A stretch of 6,302 nucleotides of DNA, taken from NCBI GenBank assembly GCA_024998705.1, contig JACOEF010000489.1:1-6302 (forward strand). The letters run 5' to 3'. Numbering within the stretch: position 1 is the first letter of the stretch; every line of letters begins with the position of its first letter. The notes below the pieces were generated by a model. It was not told the origin of the DNA. It saw nothing but the letters and a program-made list of their open reading frames with translations, and searched no databases. The DNA comes from Nitrospira sp. (GTDB lineage Bacteria > Nitrospirota > Nitrospiria > Nitrospirales > Nitrospiraceae). Positions 1 through 5,067 of this stretch are shown in pieces. The position numbers and the translations under genes are program-made.

Positions 1-2
1 GG

Positions 3-191
3 CAGATTTGCACGATGCCCACCATGAATGGGCGGAAGATATTCACCGAGAAACTGCTCAAAGTGCGGGGGCAAGATGGCACGCAGGAACTTCATGTAAC
101 GAGTGAAGGGGTGTGCAAACAGCTGCTCCAGGAGCACTTCGGAGTGATCATTAACGATCACTTGAGGTTCTTGGGGGTGGACGGCAAGTAG
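3..191 (+). CDS. 3' end of an unrecognised gene (partial)
   Basis: This frame is open from the left edge and stops at TAG 189-191. It codes for about 62 residues, ending in HLRFLGVDGK. Two in-frame ATG codons at 15 and 24 could begin a short protein of 58 or 55 residues, but neither has a recognisable ribosome binding site. I therefore think the gene begins outside the window. The visible part is mixed polar and hydrophobic, with no signal peptide or membrane segment and one cysteine pair-free stretch of probable helix (SEGVCKQLLQEHFGVI). I do not recognise the family. It points toward the minus-strand block, so the two transcription units converge at 192-317. The coding call rests on the open frame and plausible composition only. 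Confidence 0.45.
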   Translation, partial: QICTMPTMNGRKIFTEKLLKVRGQDGTQELHVTSEGVCKQLLQEHFGVIINDHLRFLGVDGK

Positions 192-251
192 CCTTCTTAT
201 TGGGAGTGAGGCGAAAAGGGGAGGCGTACGAAATCTTGTGAAGGAAACCTG

Positions 252-274
252 GACCTATCAAGTTGGTTTAGGTC
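252..274. repeat. short inverted repeat in convergent gap
   Basis: GACCTA (252-257) and TAGGTC (269-274) form a perfect 6-bp inverted repeat with an 11-nt loop. It lies in the 126-bp gap between two converging genes, where a bidirectional terminator would be expected. Neither strand has a clear T-run after the stem, so calling it a terminator is only a guess from position. Confidence 0.25.
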
Positions 275-317
275 TTTGGCCCCAGCTTCCGTGCGGTGCT
301 GCTCAGACGGTCATGTC

Positions 318-656
318 CTACCTCGCCAGAAACTTTACCAGCCCCACGCAGCACATGTAGAGCACCATTGATCCGGCCATTGAGAGCCAGAAACCGACAC
401 GCTCGACTCCATAAATCATGCAGCCGACATAGACGAGCCAGGGCGGCACGAACCAAAGCAGATTCTTGGCATAGGTCACGAGGTGTTCACTGCCGCCGTG
501 GAGATAGATGAGGATAAACGTTGCGCCGGTCATCGCAGGAAAGGTGCTGGCGAAGGCGGCAAGAAACGACCGGCCTTGCGATCCCAGATAGGTGGAGATG
601 CTGACAATCGTGCCGCCCAACAAGAAGTACAATCCGTACTTCGTCCACTCGCCCAT
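318..656 (-). CDS. DUF3147/GlpM-like small integral membrane protein
   Basis: This 112-residue protein is almost entirely membrane-embedded. Hydrophobic segments lie at about residues 5-24, 31-52, 66-83 and 86-107, giving four predicted helices in the inner membrane. The order of features (a GGTIVS helix, a short GSQGRS loop, a second helix starting FLAAFASTFPA, a PPWLVYV turn in helix three) and the length of about 110 residues resemble the GlpM/DUF3147 family. That assignment is from memory of the family and not from a search. The biochemical role of this family is not established. The start is well supported by AAGGAGGT five nucleotides upstream. The gene begins 12 bp after the stop of the split hydrolase gene, and its ribosome binding site touches that stop codon, so it is probably translated from the same message. 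Confidence 0.75.
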   Translation of the reverse strand: MGEWTKYGLYFLLGGTIVSISTYLGSQGRSFLAAFASTFPAMTGATFILIYLHGGSEHLVTYAKNLLWFVPPWLVYVGCMIYGVERVGFWLSMAGSMVLYMCCVGLVKFLAR

Positions 657-661
657 CCGTA

Positions 662-669
662 ACCTCCTT
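662..669 (-). promoter_or_regulatory. Strong Shine-Dalgarno of DUF3147-like gene
   Basis: The minus strand reads AAGGAGGT, a full-length anti-16S match, five nucleotides before ATG 656. Its first base is also the last base of the upstream gene's TGA stop (669-671). Ribosomes ending on the hydrolase gene would therefore sit on this site, which suggests translational coupling. It also fixes the start codon of the small membrane protein. Confidence 0.8.
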
Positions 670-932
670 CAGCTGCCTCGAAATGCCCGTTGCGCTTCTG
701 TCTCGATCCGGTGTCCGAGTCCCGTATAGCGCGGGGAGTAATGGAAGACGACCAACTCGCGCACGCCGGCCTTCTTCGCCATTATGCCGGCTTGGCGTGC
801 GGTGAGATGGTATCGGTCCCTCGCCTTGTCCGCGTCCTGCTCCAGGTAGGGGGATTCACAGTAAAAGATGTCGGCGCCTTGCGCAAGCTCGACGATCTTG
901 TCTTCATTTTCTTGGTCGTAGCGGGCATCCAC
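669..932 (-). CDS. C-terminal fragment of the split MBL hydrolase
   Basis: Downstream of the amber codon the same frame stays open for another 101 codons. A GTG at 930-932 is the first plausible re-start and would give 87 residues carrying the equivalents of Asp254, Glu278, His294 and His316. No Shine-Dalgarno sequence precedes this GTG, and it lies 42 nt beyond the TAG. Independent translation is therefore doubtful. I list it because automatic annotation would probably show it as a separate gene. An 87-residue piece of this fold is not expected to fold alone. Confidence 0.45.
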   Translation of the reverse strand: MDARYDQENEDKIVELAQGADIFYCESPYLEQDADKARDRYHLTARQAGIMAKKAGVRELVVFHYSPRYTGLGHRIETEAQRAFRGS

Positions 933-974
933 GACATAGGCAAGTTTCTGCCCGCGGCTGATGGTGATGAATCG

Positions 975-1688
975 CTAGCGAACGTCGCCTAGGACGAACT
1001 CGCGCTCCTCCTTGTGATGTTCGTGGTAGAGCGTGGCATGAAATCGAAAATCGTCCGGCTGGCCCTGCCAAAGGTATTGCTTCACTTCCTTCAGCCAGTA
1101 CCCGACAGGCAGCCCGGCTTCGTGCAGCCGCTCCTTGTTGACGTTCACGTGAAACTGTTCCTGCAGTGAATAGGCCAGGGAGGGAATGCGGTGATTGAGC
1201 GCGACTGCTTCGATGGTGAACATGGGATCTTCGAGCACGGCAAATCGATGACCGGCCTGGCGATTGACGCGAGGCACGTCCGGACTGTCATGGCGCTGAA
1301 AACCGTCGGTTGCCGGGAAGGTGGCCTGCCGGATGGCCTGCTCGTGAAATTCCTGCACGGTGATGGTGAGCGGATATCCGTTCACGAGGTTCCAGGTATA
1401 GCCCTGAAGTTGTCCTTGAACATTGGCGATGAGGCCAGGCGGCCCGTAGAGGCGGAGCGTTTTGCCGCGGCCCAGAGCTACTCGGAGCAACGTATCGAAC
1501 CCGATGAAGTGGTCCATGTGGGTGTGCGAGATGAAGATATCGCCGGCGCGTAACAGGCGGGTCGGCCCGAGTGCATCGTTATGGCCGAGGTCGAAGAGGA
1601 GTGCGCGCTTGGACCAGCGGACTTCCACGAACAGGCCGGGATCGCCGAAGACGTCATTCACGAGGTGACTGGAGAAGGAGGGATTCAT
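975..1688 (-). CDS. N-terminal fragment of the split MBL hydrolase
   Basis: If the amber codon is real and obeyed, translation from ATG 1688 gives 237 residues ending in VLGDVR. This piece keeps the first metal site (His55, His57, Asp59, His60) and His166. It lacks the bridging aspartate and the final metal-binding histidine, so it should neither bind two metals nor catalyse. It covers roughly 70 percent of the full-length protein. Confidence 0.6.
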   Translation of the reverse strand: MNPSFSSHLVNDVFGDPGLFVEVRWSKRALLFDLGHNDALGPTRLLRAGDIFISHTHMDHFIGFDTLLRVALGRGKTLRLYGPPGLIANVQGQLQGYTWNLVNGYPLTITVQEFHEQAIRQATFPATDGFQRHDSPDVPRVNRQAGHRFAVLEDPMFTIEAVALNHRIPSLAYSLQEQFHVNVNKERLHEAGLPVGYWLKEVKQYLWQGQPDDFRFHATLYHEHHKEEREFVLGDVR

Positions 1689-1706
1689 GGGGTGATGGGG
1701 CCTTCT

Positions 1707-1740
1707 CTCACGTTGCCTGGAGCGATGAATCCATCGTGAG
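1707..1740. repeat. inverted repeat in hydrolase leader
   Basis: CTCACG (1707-1712) and CGTGAG (1735-1740) are a perfect 6-bp inverted repeat with a 22-nt loop. A competing dyad CGATG/CATCG (1723-1727 and 1732-1736) overlaps its right arm, so two alternative stems are possible. On the minus strand the outer stem ends immediately before the AGAAGG ribosome binding site of the hydrolase gene. Regulation is an inference from position. Confidence 0.3.
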
Positions 1741-1741
1741 T

Positions 1742-1752
1742 GTAACGGTTAC
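1742..1752. promoter_or_regulatory. GTAAC-N-GTTAC palindrome, possible operator
   Basis: GTAAC, one central base and GTTAC form a perfect 11-bp dyad in the 98-bp gap between the CPBP-like gene and the split hydrolase gene. The position, upstream of the hydrolase start, would suit a repressor or activator site. No confident -35/-10 pair is visible beside it, so it may be chance. Confidence 0.25.
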
Positions 1753-1786
1753 TTTAGGTTCTTCAGGCTGCCGGAACAGGGCCACG

Positions 1787-2470
1787 TCAGGCCAGAATTG
1801 CGCGTATGACACTGTACAAGACGATGACTTCGACGGCGTGCGCCGCGATAGTGGTGTAGAGGTTTCTGAGCATGACCCAGAGGACTCCCCAGACCAGCCC
1901 GTCCCAGATGGCAATCCAATGCAGGTGTTGAAAGGTTGCCACCAGAAAGGGGTCGAACGCAAACAGCAGGGCGCTCATCGCTAGGGCGATCGGCACTGGA
2001 AGCCTCAGCGCCAGGAGGCGCCCCAGGATGAAGCCGCGGAAATTCAGCTCGACCATCGTGGCGATGAACAGGATGAACCAGGGTACCATGATCAGCCTCG
2101 GAATCCTGGCGTGCGGTGTATCGGCGAGACACCTATAGTCTCCTCCCCAATGGGTGACGAGGTAGAGGATGACGAGAATATTGATCAGCCCGAGTGCGAG
2201 GCCGGTGGGGATGCCCCAACGGAGCCCCTGCGGAATGAGTTGGCTTGTGAGTCCGAGACGCTGAGCTGTGCGTCCGTTGATCGTGCTCCAGGCGATGAAG
2301 GCCGCATAGGCGCAGGCCTGGGGGAAAAACTGAAAGAGGCTGTGCTGTTGGAATGTAGTCGGGGAGCTGTAAAACAGGATCGTGGCGGTCAGGGGGAGCA
2401 GCACGAGGGCTGCTCCCCGTTCGTTGGCCTGAATCGCATGGGTTGATGGCGCGTCTTCAGGCCTGATCAT
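1787..2470 (-). CDS. CPBP (CAAX protease/bacteriocin-processing) family membrane protein, active-site motifs degenerate
   Basis: From ATG 2470 the product has 227 residues with about seven hydrophobic segments (roughly 21-36, 48-63, 86-105, 125-145, 159-179, 186-203, 206-222). The C-terminal half matches the CPBP/Abi intramembrane protease layout: ELNFRGFILG at 141-150, LLFAFDP near 168-174, and IAAHAVEV at 208-215. In active members the motifs are EExxxR, FxxxH and HxxxN/D. Here Glu141, Arg145 and His211 are kept, but the first glutamate of the pair is Val140, the second-motif histidine is Pro174, and the Asn/Asp after His211 is Val215. It may be a non-catalytic homologue or a divergent subfamily. 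A longer frame from 2575 exists but lies inside the tolC-like gene. I chose 2470 because it is 7 nt after the tolC-like stop. No Shine-Dalgarno is visible, which points to translational coupling with that gene. Confidence 0.75.
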   Translation of the reverse strand: MIRPEDAPSTHAIQANERGAALVLLPLTATILFYSSPTTFQQHSLFQFFPQACAYAAFIAWSTINGRTAQRLGLTSQLIPQGLRWGIPTGLALGLINILVILYLVTHWGGDYRCLADTPHARIPRLIMVPWFILFIATMVELNFRGFILGRLLALRLPVPIALAMSALLFAFDPFLVATFQHLHWIAIWDGLVWGVLWVMLRNLYTTIAAHAVEVIVLYSVIRAILA

Positions 2471-2477
2471 GAGCAGA

Positions 2478-4028
2478 TTATTCGAGTTGCAGGCTATATC
2501 GCTCGAGGGTGGTCGCTTTATTACGGGCGAGATTCGCCAGGGACTTGTTGTAGGCCAGGACTGCGCGAAGCTCATTCCCTTGGGCGGTGGCCAGGTCGCG
2601 CTGAAAGTCCAGCACGAAGCGTGTCGTGCTGAGGCCGACCTTCAACCGTTCCTGCTCAGCCTGTAATTGTTTCTCGGCCATGATGCGGGCCGACCGGGTG
2701 GTTTCAATGCGTTTGAAATCGGTGTGGACGCGACGGACCGCTTCACGGACGCCGACGATCACCTGCTGTCGGACACTCTGGAGCGACGACTGGGCGTTGC
2801 GCGATTCCAGCTGCCGTTTGTTGTAGGTGCTGTAGGCCGACCGGTTGCCAATGGGGTAGCTCAGGACCAGGCCGGCGCCGTAGTTGTAGAAGTCACCGCC
2901 GAAATTCCGTCTCGTGGCATCGCCATAGTCTGCACCGAGTCCCGACAGTCCCATCGTTCCTTGTACTGAGAGGGTGGGGAGGAGTTGGTTCTTGGCGAAC
3001 TTCACATTCAGGTCGCTGCTCTCCACATTCTTCCCTGCTTGCAAGACCTCCGGCCGACGCTCCATGGCGATATCGATGGCTTCCTGTAGGCTGATCGCCT
3101 CGAGTGACGTGACGGGTGGATCGGTCGGGACGAGGCGCAGGTCCTGTCGGAGTTCGGCTTCGTCGGGATTTAAGAGACGGCGTAGTTGGTCTTCCTGATC
3201 CCGAATCGATTTTTCCGCAACGAGGATTTGCTCGACCCGTGAAGCCACGGCGGCTTCCGCCTGCAGAACATCGACGATCGACATCACGCCGGCCTTGGCT
3301 TTGGCGCGATTGCTGGCCAGCAGCTCCTCCGCCGCCTTGAGCGCTGCCTGCGCCACCTTGAGGTTCTCATTCGCGAACACCATTTCCCAGAAGGTTTGTT
3401 CAACGCTGGCGATGACCGTCAGCACGCGGTCGAGGAAGACATGCTGTTCGACGGTGGCATTGTTTTGCGCGATCGAGATGAACGTCCTATTAACGTCGGT
3501 GCCGAAGTTTTTCAACAGCGGCTGGGTCACGGTCAGTGCGAGGCCGCCTGTCCAGGCGGGGTTGAAGAGGAACGTATTGGGACCGCTCACATAATTGCGC
3601 TGGGGACTATAGTTCAAATCATAGTTGGCGCCGGTCGGGAGATTCTGGGTGATGTCGGCGGTCACGGTGGAGGTATTCTGGTCGAACTTCGTGATCTCTT
3701 GTAGGTTCGCGCCGGTGAAGCCCAGGATCGGCCGGTTGAGCGGTGAGACCTGTCGGTTGTATTGCCCGTTCAAGCTGACGGTCGGATCGAACTTCGCCTG
3801 CTCGATTACGATGTCGGCCAGGCGGCTCTCTCGCGTCTGACGGCCGATATGGATGTCGAGATTGTTTTGGAGCGCTTTCAGCACGGCATCGGCGAGCGAC
3901 ATGGCCTCGCGGCGCTCGGTCGGCACCGGCTTGTTCACTTCCAGGGCGGAAGAATCTGGCGCCGTCCAGAGGATGAGCGCCGCTGCACACCCGGTGAGCA
4001 AGCACCCCCGGCGGATTGCGTTCGTCAT
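2478..4028 (-). CDS. TolC-family outer-membrane efflux protein
   Basis: This 516-residue protein has the length and two-repeat build of the TolC/OEP family: trimeric outer-membrane channels with a periplasmic helical tunnel used by tripartite pumps and type I secretion. A signal peptide is visible (MTNAIRRG, then a hydrophobic run to about residue 23, cleavage probably near SSA at 26-28). The first repeat starts with MSLADAVLKALQNNLDIH at 43-60, with a strand region containing TQPLLKNFG near 167-175 and long Ala/Glu/Gln-rich helices at about 205-285. The second repeat begins ISLQEAIDIAMERRPEVL at 313-330, has LSYPIGN near 389-395, and ends in the typical KVGLSTTRFVLDFQRDLA at 463-480. The start is ATG 4028, because AAGGAG lies six nucleotides upstream. 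An in-frame ATG at 4064 would put the signal peptide too far inside. No adaptor or inner-membrane pump gene is in the window, so the cargo is unknown. Confidence 0.92.
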   Translation of the reverse strand: MTNAIRRGCLLTGCAAALILWTAPDSSALEVNKPVPTERREAMSLADAVLKALQNNLDIHIGRQTRESRLADIVIEQAKFDPTVSLNGQYNRQVSPLNRPILGFTGANLQEITKFDQNTSTVTADITQNLPTGANYDLNYSPQRNYVSGPNTFLFNPAWTGGLALTVTQPLLKNFGTDVNRTFISIAQNNATVEQHVFLDRVLTVIASVEQTFWEMVFANENLKVAQAALKAAEELLASNRAKAKAGVMSIVDVLQAEAAVASRVEQILVAEKSIRDQEDQLRRLLNPDEAELRQDLRLVPTDPPVTSLEAISLQEAIDIAMERRPEVLQAGKNVESSDLNVKFAKNQLLPTLSVQGTMGLSGLGADYGDATRRNFGGDFYNYGAGLVLSYPIGNRSAYSTYNKRQLESRNAQSSLQSVRQQVIVGVREAVRRVHTDFKRIETTRSARIMAEKQLQAEQERLKVGLSTTRFVLDFQRDLATAQGNELRAVLAYNKSLANLARNKATTLERYSLQLE

Positions 4029-4034
4029 AACAAA

Positions 4035-4040
4035 CTCCTT
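4035..4040 (-). promoter_or_regulatory. Shine-Dalgarno fixing the tolC-like start
   Basis: The minus strand reads AAGGAG six nucleotides before ATG 4028. The upstream in-frame ATG at 4064 has no such site, and using it would add twelve residues before the signal peptide. This decides the start. Confidence 0.8.
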
Positions 4041-4071
4041 GATGCGAGGTCTGGGTTGAGCCATACTGAAA

Positions 4072-4099
4072 TTGTGATGATAGTGGCGTGTACCATAAA
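4072..4099 (+). promoter_or_regulatory. Weak candidate promoter for the divergent secreted-protein gene
   Basis: On the plus strand TTGTGA (4072-4077) and CATAAA (4094-4099) are 16 bp apart. Each matches the consensus imperfectly (the -10 at four of six). It overlaps the proposed minus-strand promoter almost entirely, so the two would compete for polymerase if both are used. Confidence 0.25.
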
Positions 4100-4104
4100 C
4101 ACAA
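4077..4104 (-). promoter_or_regulatory. Candidate sigma-70-type promoter of the tolC-like operon
   Basis: On the minus strand TTGTGT (4104-4099) and TATCAT (4082-4077) are separated by 16 bp. The -10 matches the consensus at five of six positions and the -35 at three of six. Transcription would start near 4070, leaving a leader of about 40 nt before ATG 4028. It sits in the divergent intergenic region, where a promoter is expected. Confidence 0.45.
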
Positions 4105-4150
4105 GTCAGTGTCCATGCTGGGAAGGGGCCTCGCGGCTGTGAATGTCTCG

Positions 4151-4534
4151 ATGAAAATCTTGCCGGTCGCGGGGCTGACTGTACTGATCGTGGCCGCTTC
4201 GGCCGCGGCGCAATCTGTCTCGGGTGTGCGTGGGTTTAACGGTGGGGTGGCCCCGCTGTTCAGTCTCGTGGGCCCCGGCAATTTGTATGTCGATACTCAA
4301 GGCACTCAGGGGTATATCTATAACTTTGGGAATAATTTCGAGTCATATAGTTTTCGTAACCCCGCAACAGGGCAGGCCTGGAGCGGCGCCGTCATGACCC
4401 TTGGCCCGCAACTGTCGGTGGGGCTGATTCAAGGGGCCAATCAAGTCGGTTCTCCGGTGGTTTTTCCCCCCGTGTCGCGTGAAGCAGGTCCGCTGCTGCC
4501 CATTCAGTCCGGCCTCCTCGAGGACATTCCCTAG
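4151..4534 (+). CDS. Small secreted protein of unknown function
   Basis: I do not recognise this 127-residue protein. It starts with a textbook Sec signal peptide (MKILPVAGL, hydrophobic core, small residues ASAAA) with likely cleavage between Ala20 and Gln21. The mature part would be about 107 residues, rich in Gly, Ser, Asn, Gln and aromatic residues, for example GYIYNFGNNFESYSF at 55-69, and it has no cysteine. It should act in the periplasm, outer membrane or outside the cell. The start is uncertain. ATG 4151 puts the signal peptide at the N-terminus but lacks a good ribosome binding site. GTG 4139 has GGAAGG a little over ten bases upstream. ATG 4115 and ATG 4088 would give long N-terminal tails. 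The gene diverges from the tolC-like gene. The signal peptide is the main reason to believe it is real and not a shadow. Confidence 0.65.
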   Translation: MKILPVAGLTVLIVAASAAAQSVSGVRGFNGGVAPLFSLVGPGNLYVDTQGTQGYIYNFGNNFESYSFRNPATGQAWSGAVMTLGPQLSVGLIQGANQVGSPVVFPPVSREAGPLLPIQSGLLEDIP

Positions 4535-4657
4535 CCGCCACTCATCATGCCTTGCCCTGGGGCAGTCGTGGGTTCGCGCCCTCGCCTGTCGATGCACCAT
4601 TCCTTCCTTACGTAACGCCTCATCAAGAACCGTCTTGTCTGCGCGTCTGCGCCGGCC

Positions 4658-4693
4658 CGGCAGTCGTTCGGCAGTCGTTCGGCAGTCGTTCGG
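4658..4693. repeat. 11-bp tandem repeat, three copies plus a partial
   Basis: The unit CGGCAGTCGTT occurs three times without mismatch at 4658-4668, 4669-4679 and 4680-4690, followed by a partial CGG at 4691-4693. Copies are directly joined with no spacers. It lies in non-coding DNA about 125 bp after the secreted-protein stop. Eleven-bp periodicity places each copy on nearly the same face of the helix. Confidence 0.9.
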
Positions 4694-4770
4694 ATGAACT
4701 CTCAACGCCGCGATCGTGATTCGTCGAGTCTGATTCGGTGTGGACTGAGGGTTTTCTGTGGCGGTTTGGT

Positions 4771-4794
4771 CTTGCAAGGCAAGGCTGTCACAGC
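4771..4794. repeat. Two adjacent short dyads
   Basis: CTTGC (4771-4775) and GCAAG (4779-4783) are arms of a 5-bp inverted repeat with a 3-nt centre. Next to it lies GCTGT-C-ACAGC (4784-4794), a perfect 11-bp palindrome. They are at the start of the A/T-richer region upstream of the glycosyltransferase gene. A regulator site is possible but unproven. Confidence 0.35.
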
Positions 4795-4946
4795 TGTTTT
4801 GGGGCGGGCACCTGAATTATCAACAGAATCCACAGGTCTGCACAGCGTGGTTTTCAAGGTGGCATGTTGCTTTAATCATTCTAAGTTGTTGATTCGTTGT
4901 CGTTTTATGCGTAATGGTGCGTGCGTGTGATGTGTGTGCTGTGTGG

Positions 4947-4962
4947 CGGTACAACGCTTGCT
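4947..4962 (+). promoter_or_regulatory. Sigma-54-like -24/-12 element
   Basis: The 16-mer CGGTACAACGCTTGCT matches the sigma-54 consensus TGGCAYRN4TTGCW at nine of eleven informative positions, including the key GG and GC with ten bases between them. Transcription would start near 4973, giving a leader of nearly 200 nt for the glycosyltransferase gene. A match of this quality can arise by chance, and I cannot identify upstream activator sites. Confidence 0.3.
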
Positions 4963-5032
4963 TTGCCCTGTTGTGGTTGCGAAGGGTCAGTCCATTGGCA
5001 TCCGGACGGCAGGCAGACGACAAAAACAATCA

Positions 5033-5067
5033 GCCCATGTCAAAGATGTCAATTGAATCGGATGGGC
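5033..5067. repeat. Inverted repeat with palindromic loop in glycosyltransferase leader
   Basis: GCCCAT (5033-5038) and ATGGGC (5062-5067) are perfect inverted arms. The 23-nt loop contains the 8-bp palindrome TCAATTGA (5049-5056) near its centre. It could be a leader RNA hairpin or an operator-like DNA site. No T-run follows, so it is not an ordinary terminator. Confidence 0.35.

Larger units (their letters stand above)
669..1688 (-). pseudogene. RNase Z-type metallo-beta-lactamase-fold hydrolase split by in-frame amber codon
   Basis: A single reading frame of 340 codons, including the final stop, runs from ATG 1688 to TGA 669-671. It is broken only by a TAG at 975-977 (codon 238). Family landmarks occur in order: LLFDLGHND near residue 30, the metal motif HTHMDH at 55-60, YGPPGL at 81-86, and LNHRIPSLAYSL with His166. 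The amber codon comes next, followed by KLAYVVDARYD with Asp254, IFYCESPYLE with Glu278, YHLTARQAG with His294 and VFHYSPRY with His316. By comparison with RNase Z, Asp254 and His316 are metal ligands and His294 is the conserved HxT histidine, so the truncated product should be inactive. RNase Z removes 3' trailers from tRNA precursors, but this copy could equally be a paralogue with another phosphoester substrate. The start has AGAAGG twelve nucleotides upstream. Both sides of the break are well preserved, so the stop is recent, a sequencing error, or read through. Confidence 0.8.

Noticed and set aside
2471..2575. Longer start (2575) for the CPBP-like gene
   Set aside because: It would add 35 polar residues encoded entirely inside the tolC-like gene, before an otherwise normal N-terminus, and has no ribosome binding site. 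The ATG at 2470 fits stop-start coupling.
3986..4000. Lipobox-like LTGC in the TolC-like signal peptide, suggesting a lipoprotein
   Set aside because: Only a few hydrophobic residues precede the cysteine, and the hydrophobic core continues after it (AAALILW), so signal peptidase I cleavage further on is more likely.
3619..4281. Long 220-residue open frame on the minus strand overlapping the start of the tolC-like gene and the secreted-protein gene
   Set aside because: Its product is rich in Arg, Pro, Ala and Thr with no signal peptide or motif, and the C-terminal part is a frame-shifted copy of the TolC-like reading. GC-rich codon bias explains the open frame.
4553..4564. TGCCC/GGGCA stem after the secreted-protein gene as a terminator
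   Set aside because: The loop would be only two bases and no T-run follows, so it does not meet the criteria for an intrinsic terminator.
4658..4693. Possible CRISPR-like or integron-like repeat
   Set aside because: Units are only 11 bp and directly joined without spacers, so this is a simple tandem repeat.
4343..4777. 144-residue minus-strand frame opposite the secreted-protein gene
   Set aside because: The product is Arg/Thr/Gln-rich without motifs, and it runs through the 11-bp tandem repeat. The plus-strand frame with a signal peptide is the better explanation.
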